Shown here: positions 57,801 through 64,000 of the stretch, piece after piece
Numbering within the stretch: position 1 is the first letter of the stretch
How the letters are laid out: each line of letters opens with the position of its first letter
DNA from: Psilocybe azurescens
Taxonomy: Eukaryota; Basidiomycota; Agaricomycetes; Agaricales; Agrocybaceae
DNA: 64,000 nt
Reading direction: 5' to 3'
Assembly (NCBI GenBank): GCA_023853785.1
Contig: JAJIRX010000734.1
Span: forward strand, 1 to 64,000
Notes under the pieces: model-generated
Databases searched by the model: none
What the model was told of the DNA's origin: nothing
What the model saw: only the letters and a program-made list of their open reading frames with translations
Program-made: the position numbers and the translations under genes

Positions 57801-58989
57801 CACGTAGGTTTAATACATTGTTTCCACTTAACCTCGACTCTTTTGTTTATTTGAGATCATTAATGGGTCATAGGGAGATATAGATCGACATTTATTTACT
57901 GCGAATACTTTCCATCCAAGTGGCTCCTCGAAAGCAGATCAGGCCTATACCTCATCGCCAGGTAAATCCCGTTCAAATTGTCTATGTATTGACACCTTGT
58001 TCAAATCATCTGCATCACATCTGAGCCCTCAGGATTAAAATATCCCATCCAACTAACCTAAACCCGACTCCGGTGCAATTCGAAGCCGAAAGCCCAATGT
58101 GCATAAGCAGCGGAGAAATAGTACGCTGACTCAAATGGTTAGTACCAACTTTGACGGATCTCGAGGTTCGAGGCTCGAGCTTTCGATCTATCGATCACCG
58201 AGCATCATTTAATAGTTGATGATCTTGCCGCGTTCGGCGAATAGAGCCATGTACGTTATTCTAGAGTACGTTATTGGATTGTAATTTGTGCACGGACCCG
58301 AACAATGACGGCGTTGTCACTGGAAGGAGTAGATCTTCGGACTTCGGCTTTGCATCTTACGTCTTTATTGCATGACACTGAAAGTCCTGAGTGCTTGAAG
58401 TTGAATCGCCAGGAATGTTGAAGCTTTGAAAGAAACAGAAAATCGAAAACCGTTTCAAAGGAACTCTCTTGAAATGTGAGTCTTGTGATTGTTCATGCTC
58501 TTTTATAGGATTACCGGCCTGAAATTGACATGCACAGGCACTTTTTATCATCGCTATGTTCGTGGATATGGCTTCTCAAACCTATGTTTGTCCTCGTCGT
58601 TGGTCGATTCTGCGAAGATTGAACTTTTGCATCAAGGACACGGTCGAGTCAAAACGCGTGGCACATGGCCATTGTTCAAATCGTCTTTGCCATTGAAAGA
58701 ACGACTACAAGTGCCGAGCTTTGATTTTGTTTAAGTACTGGTGTGTCTTTGATTCGTTCGACTTCTATTATCGTATCACATCTCTTCCTTTCCCTCATCA
58801 CTTAAACCTTGAATACTATCGTTATCCATATCTGCAAAATTTTACATATCATCTGTGAGTTACGCTGACACAATGTGGCAGTAACCCACGATATCCCATA
58901 TTACTTACTCCATCTCTGACGTGGTTTATAGGCAAAAAAATAACACTGTTCACAAATTCAAGACTAAGAATAAAGTCTCCCTGACTCTG
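54894..58989. other. Gene-poor intergenic region (4.1 kb)
   Basis: Unassigned ORFs at 55217-55555 (minus) and 56195-56551 (minus; MSDQFLGHFSMPNRVLFQSV) and 58489-58734 (plus) show no recognisable domain. A CACACACACA tract is at ~55544. The promoter of the zinc-finger gene is expected in the first few hundred bases, and that of the next gene just before 58990. Confidence 0.35.
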
Positions 58990-60058
58990 ATGACAAAAAT
59001 CCTCAACCACCAGCCTCAAAACACATCTGGAACGATTCCACTCCTACCGCAACTCCACTCAAATGTCGGCTCAGCTATACCAGCCCAGACCCCGCCTCCG
59101 AACACATGCAGCCAACACACATGGGTGTACAACGTGGACTGTGCGGATTGCAAAGTGAGTAGAAATCCTTGTAGTATGATTCTGTTTGAGATAACTCCAC
59201 TCCGATTTTGGACTTTATTGACTGTGTGCCACTTAGATCCGACGGTCAAAGGATGCCAACGCGTCTTCGATAAAATCAGTACACGGATTGAGGGCATCGG
59301 TCCTCACGAAGCAAGCCCACACCGCCGCCGCTGCTTGGATAATGCCACCACGACTACAGGAGAGTAATACCTCGACCACGCAGCAGCAGCAGCTCCCTAA
59401 CGGCGAAGAGGCTTCATCTCCAAGCATTGGAACCAATATACACGATCGCAATCTCTGGACACCAAGCAGCCCCCCTATAATGAAGAAGAGGCTCCTTCTC
59501 CGAGCATTCGAAGTAGTGAACGCACTGCAACGTCATCTTACATTGGCGGAATCGACCCAGATTTGTTTTGCTCCTTCCACGGACTGATGTACGAAAAGAG
59601 TTGTGCGCACTGCGAAGTAAGTAATCTTTTAGAGTGTCAGATACTCCGTCTTCTGTTTTAACTGACTGCGTGCTTTTATTTATAGTTCCGGGTGCACGTT
59701 GTGCCCAACATGGTGGCACGAAGAGCACGACTGCGTGCTGAGGCTGTGCAGGCTGCAAAGGCTAGGAGAGCGGAGGCTATAAAGGCCAAGGTGGTTGAGC
59801 ATGCGGCCGATGTTCTAGAGCCCCGCAGAGTCGCTGAAGCCAGTATCAGAAAAGAGAAGGCAACGGCTGCAAGGGAAAAAAGGGACAGGGAGAATAGGTT
59901 TAGCCACGAGTGATCTCTAGCGTGCAATGCAGCGTGAAGTGATCATATGCGAGAAGGAGAAATGGGAAGCCAGAAAAACGGCGATGCATCGTCAGAGTTT
60001 GTATACCAGGCTACATGCGCACAGGCCTATGCACCTAGTGGATCCAAACTCCAGCTAA
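58990..60058 (+). CDS. C-x2-H-x7-C-x2-C module protein, paralogue 1 (unrecognised family)
   Basis: Exon 1 58990-59154 starts MTKILNHQPQNTSGTIPLLP and ends with module 1, CSQHTWVYNVDCADCK, directly at a GT donor. Exon 2 59237-59616 has KSVHGLRASVLTKQAHTAAA and ends with module 2, CSFHGLMYEKSCAHCE, again directly at a donor. Exon 3 from 59686 reads FRVHVVPNMVARRARLRAEA and continues as an Ala/Lys/Arg/Glu-rich helix to ~59900. A last exon ~59933-60058 (REVIICEKEKWEARKTAM ... HAHRPMHLVDPNSS) fits by comparison with paralogue 2, otherwise the protein ends at 59913. The frame in exon 2 changes at a C run (59470-59475; one more C restores it). Likely zinc-binding by the spacing of Cys and His; no named family recognised. 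Confidence 0.65.
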
Positions 60059-63000
60059 TTGGTATTACGGCGACGAATTATATGCCAATCAAGGAACATA
60101 TTTGACTGTTACTGACTTTGCTTTAGCGTTCTTGTTGTCCATTCGCCAAGGCATCCGAGTCCACTCTAGGGATCATTATTATGACCCATATCGCATTTTA
60201 TTCGCTATTGTATATCTCTGTGATCTAGTTTGAAGCAGTTGTACTATTAATCACTTGAAAATCTATGCGACGAGATTTCTCCTTTTTGAGAATATGCATA
60301 CGTTGAAGGAAGGATCACGATACATTTTTACGTAGATCGAGACCCTTTCCACGAAGGTTCCTAAGACCCCATGCCCCAATAACACGGTCAGGGGACAACA
60401 AGCGGCGCGAAGATAGCGCAAAGACTTGAGTCGATAATTCTTTGGCTTGAGGTCGATTGGCCGACTCGGAGTTGTCGTGAGCTTTGTTACTTCCGTATGC
60501 TTTGTCTATACTCCAGTATGCCATGATCATTGACCACAAAGAAGTACATTCACACACTTCATATAATCTGAACAAAGGCTTTCAATTTGGACTGTAGGAT
60601 GTTGATCATGGTAACTATCTGTGTCAAAGCGATAGAAAGGCCCTTTCTTTCTAAACAAAGCAAGGCTCAAACAATGGACCTTTGAAAGGATGTCGAAAGT
60701 AAGTCATAGGTATCTCCTTCAAAAATTCGAAGAAATGCGAGCAGATCTGTGACTTTCACACACATGGTCCCGACCTTTCATTAATCCTATTTCTTCAAAT
60801 ATTCCCGACTAGCCTAAGCACAGTTGGGATCCAACTCTGCTTCTATACGGAAATTTCAAGAATTCTCACTGAGGCCCTAGAGAAATTGAACCTCCTCATG
60901 GTAAGAACCCTGGTAGTCCCAAAATGCACCAACTTGCCACCTCTTTTCCAGCGCCAGTACAACAGAGCATAGGAAGGGGCCGGAGAAGGCAGTCAATGCA
61001 CTTCGAACTAGGTGTAGAGCCTATTGGCAGGACGGCTGGGAGGAGCGGGAAATCATGATGAATGATAAGCAGATGACGAGGCCGACACTGTAGACTTGTG
61101 ACTTGCTCACAAGTTTCTTGTCGTATGCTCACCAACCATTAGGGTTATGAACAATTTTTATGGAAAGTGGGTTCAGTATGTCATTTTTTCAGTCTTCAAT
61201 CATCGTCAGTGCGTCCACTGACTCGTATATTTGTTTAGTGCCAGATTTTGCACAATAAGTCGCGGATTACTCATAACTCTCCCCCAAATCAGAAGACAAT
61301 GACCACATAACCTACGACGAAGTATGTCATGTAAATCACTTTCGAGTCTGTACGCATCAACACATTCTCTATCAGAATACCGGTTCTACCGCCCGTCACG
61401 CAGCCTGGATGTGTTAGGGTATGGCCAGCTACCAGTGCCCACACTAAGCACTTTATTCTCTTTTATTTTACATATTACATTTCCTCTATACACACACCAA
61501 GGCAGCCCAATTACCATTGTCACGGCCGTGTCTTAATCTTAGTAATTCAGCGCCGCCTGTTAATATCTATTTACGTTCTCGATACTTCTTCACTTTACCC
61601 AAATAACTTATTCTATGCAAACCATCAGAATGTCACCCACTTTTTGTAAAGTTTGTAAAGTAGATTCCTCTTATCTCTTCTCACTCATTCGGTTAGTGTA
61701 GGGTTAGTTCTTCATATGCAATGTCAGGACATATAACTCTTAGACTGTTGACAGCGGTTAGACGAAATAAACGTTAAAAAGTATATTACTTATGAGAAAG
61801 GCCACTAAACGTGTCTGCAAGGCGCCCAATAAGGTCATTTTCTGATACTTGTTCATCCCGCTCCGATTTCTTCCCAAGTCGTATCATAGACCATATCCAA
61901 TGTGTCCAAGAACTTGCAACTGAGATTCATTTGATTCAGATAACATTGAAAAGGACCCACTAATGTCGATGTTGGTCGTAATATTCCCTCGTTCTCTCAG
62001 AAGGAATATCTCCGTGCTCGAGGATAAGGCACACAAGAAATCTCTTTGAAACCAAAAGGCCAAAGGCTTTGTCCCAGAGTGGATAATTTAGAAGGTCGAC
62101 GTATCGAGCCTCTAAGTTATTCATTGCGTCGGTATCCGTAGGGAGCGCGAAAACGAAGTCGACTCTGACATGCAAGAGGCACTGCTTCAGCTCGTCAATG
62201 GCTATATCAAGTTGCTCGGGCTTATTAGGTGGGAGCGTTAAATCATGGCGGTAACTGTAAGAGATGCCACTGGCTCTGAGGCGGAGTGTGTTTGTTGGCA
62301 TTATGTGTCAAAGTGAGGGTCGTTTGCCTAACGGCAATTTATAACATCCTGGGCCAGTGCCTGGGTCTTCCATGACTTCAACTTAAAATAGACCTCCTCA
62401 TTGTTTCAATGTGAAATTACTGTCATGAGGGCCTGCCTGACCTGACATTGTTTCGGAGCCTTTGTACCAGTTTCCATGGGAGGCGAGTGCGTACATTCAA
62501 TGACTTTGGTCTTTGGTCTTGGCAGTAGTGTCGGCCTCGGAGATGGGATTGTCCCATAACAAGTGGTATCTGAAGTTCAAATTTATTCATATTCTTTTTG
62601 CATTGAAGACTGGTGTCACCACACGTCAATTAAAACTTTGAAATCTCCTCTTCTCATCATACCTCTCATCATACTTATCGTAGACTACTAGCCAAAGTTC
62701 AAACGGCGGATGCTCCAGCTTTCTGGAATTCCTGGAAAGCTTTGGTGCAAATTCAATTATCCTCGGAGAAATTCCGAATCTCATAGAGTAGGAGCGGAGG
62801 AATCTTGAGCATGCGGTACGACAGCAATCCGGAGATACTGAATCGCTTAGGAAGTTTAATATCCGCACCTAGGACGGCGCTATTCCTGGAATTTGCACAT
62901 ATTATTCGGTGCGGTGGCAGTCTCATTGTCCTAATTGAGTCGACAATGAATTCAAGAACAGTCACATGGGCCACGATGAAGCTTATTTTCTATCGGAGAT

Positions 63001-63271
63001 GAAGTTCACGTTCGCGAACTGTTGAGAACACTATAAAGCGGTGGCCTTGCTTATCTTTCGACCCCCAACATTATTCCTTTTCTTTCTATTACTTGTGCTG
63101 TGCACTGTACGACTCCCACTTTAACGAACTCTTATTATTTACACGTTTTTATACTACATTTATCTCTACTCTACCTCAACACATTGAATATTATGTGAGT
63201 TATACTGCCGTCCTCCCAGTTGCATGCGTTAAACACCATCTTGACTGCAGATCCCATCCTACTATCAGCAT
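60059..63271. other. Intergenic region with one possible small gene
   Basis: Minus 62301-61960 is a 113-residue ORF, MPTNTLRLRASGISYSYRHD ... LLVSKRFLVCLILEHGDIPS, of globular composition and possibly a real small gene; no family recognised. Minus 62974-62626 has overlapping ORFs (RLPPHRIICANSRNSAVLGA; RFGISPRIIEFAPKLSRNSR) without clear assignment. Elsewhere nothing. Confidence 0.4.
61960..62301 (-). CDS. Hypothetical protein, 113 aa
   Basis: Single open exon with ATG at 62299-62301 and a mixed hydrophobic/charged composition (PEQLDIAIDELKQCLLHVRV, DFVFALPTDTDAMNNLEARY). No signal peptide, TM segment or motif recognised, and no paralogue in the window. Confidence 0.4.
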   Translation of the reverse strand: MPTNTLRLRASGISYSYRHDLTLPPNKPEQLDIAIDELKQCLLHVRVDFVFALPTDTDAMNNLEARYVDLLNYPLWDKAFGLLVSKRFLVCLILEHGDIPSERTREYYDQHRH

Positions 63272-64000
63272 CATGGTCCTTCCCACCAAAAATCCACCTC
63301 TTCCCCCACAAAATCTGTACACGGATTGAGGGCATCGGTCCTCATGAAGCAAGCGTACACTGCCGCCGCTGGGACGATGCCATCACGACTACAGGAAAGT
63401 AGTGCCTCGGCCACGAAGCAGTTATCGGAATGTCAGGCAGAGCCGGCTTCAGCAAGCGCTTCACTCATTAGTGGCACCGTCGCTTCTGGGGCATTAACCC
63501 GGCCACTCATTGTCCGAAACACGGACTTATGTATGAGAAGAGCTGTGCTAACTGCGAAGTGAGTTGCCTTTTGATCCTGAGATAGTCTGCTTTTGACTTA
63601 ATGTGTGCTATACAACTACAGTTTCGGGCGCGAGTAGTGCCAAACATGGCGGCACGCAAAGAGAGACTGCGTGCTGAGGCGCAGGAAGCTGCAAGGGCCA
63701 TCGCGGTCCAGCAAGCAGCTGATCTTGAGGCTCGTAGAGCTGTTATCGCTAAGAAAGCAGCAATAAAGCGGAAGGCTCTGAAGAAGAAACGGGACACGGA
63801 AAAGGTAGAGCCCAGCCATTCAATCTTTTGAAATTTCCATTGCTGACTTGAAGATGATTCTGGCATGCAGAAATGGAAAAGAAAAATGGACATCGAATAT
63901 GAAAGATACGACGCCGGAGAACGTAACATAGCGCATAGGCACCCTCCGCCTGCACACACTCCTTTATTTCTGCTGGATCCAGACCATCCAGTCAGCATCG
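63272..64000 (+). CDS. C-x2-H-x7-C-x2-C module protein, paralogue 2 (runs off right edge)
   Basis: ATG at 63272 in a good context (ATCATGG). With one extra C in the run at 63303-63307 it reads MVLPTKNPPLPPTKSVHGLR, then ASVLMKQAYTAAAGTMPSRL, matching paralogue 1. After a second run (63488-63491, GGGG, five restores frame) the module CPKHGLMYEKSCANCE ends at a GT donor (63559). Exon 2 63622-63804: FRARVVPNMAARKERLRAEA and a basic helix. Exon 3 from 63871 is open to the window end (KWKRKMDIEYERYDAGERNI, then HTPLFLLDPDHPVSI). It has one module where paralogue 1 has two. Arrangement suggests tandem duplication. Confidence 0.65.

Noticed and set aside
1..64000. CRISPR arrays, bacterial operons, ribosome binding sites, riboswitches, rRNA genes
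   Set aside because: The spliceosomal introns show a eukaryotic nuclear genome. No regularly spaced repeats or rRNA-like sequence were seen.

Overview
The window is nuclear DNA of a filamentous basidiomycete, most likely a mushroom-forming Agaricomycete. Genes are broken by many short introns (about 50-150 bp, mostly GT-AG). They face both ways with short intergenic spacers. Several families are typical of Agaricomycetes: a lineage-expanded protein beginning near 'SAKSG', BCS1-like AAA ATPases, MYND proteins and a CmcJ/AsaB-type dioxygenase. There are no bacterial operons and no CRISPR arrays.

Layout. 1-586: 5' part of a PP2A-like phosphatase (PPG1-type, minus), divergent from EMC1 (931-5380, plus). 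5.4-29.5 kb: a rearranged region. It holds at least three partial EMC1 copies, a broken 3' end of a dihydroneopterin aldolase gene, a PPG1 pseudogene, a BCS1 fragment, a 'SAKSG' gene, two ~2.1-2.3 kb direct repeats, an inverted duplication, a tRNA-like SINE-type insertion, a snurportin gene, a CmcJ-like gene and the tail of an NmrA-type dehydrogenase. The region ends with a complete two-domain dihydroneopterin aldolase (28615-29460, minus). 29.9-31.9 kb: MYND zinc-finger gene. 32.7-38.0 kb: two tandem BCS1-like AAA ATPases (minus). 38-42 kb: gene-poor, with a MITE-like hairpin. 42.3-43.6 kb: single-pass membrane protein. 43.6-49.2 kb: gene-poor. 49.3-54.9 kb: large low-complexity C2H2 zinc-finger protein (minus). 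54.9-64 kb: mostly non-coding, with two paralogues of an unrecognised protein family built on a C-x2-H-x7-C-x2-C motif (58990-60058 and 63272-edge).

Main reading. The ancestral order seems to be PPG1 <- -> EMC1 -> <- dihydroneopterin aldolase -> MYND. EMC1 and the aldolase gene were duplicated in tandem. The intervening copy was then blown apart by about 17 kb of inserted DNA that carries repeats and apparently captured genes. Consecutive EMC1 segments can still be read in order at 7.5, 8.7, 19.9 and 25.8-28.5 kb.

Caution. Many genes that otherwise look good change frame exactly at a C/G (or A/T) homopolymer that is one base too short or too long. I list over ten such sites. Either the assembly carries uncorrected homopolymer errors or many genes are decaying. 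'Pseudogene' calls based on frame alone should therefore be treated carefully here. Exon borders are my own inference from splice consensus and protein continuity.
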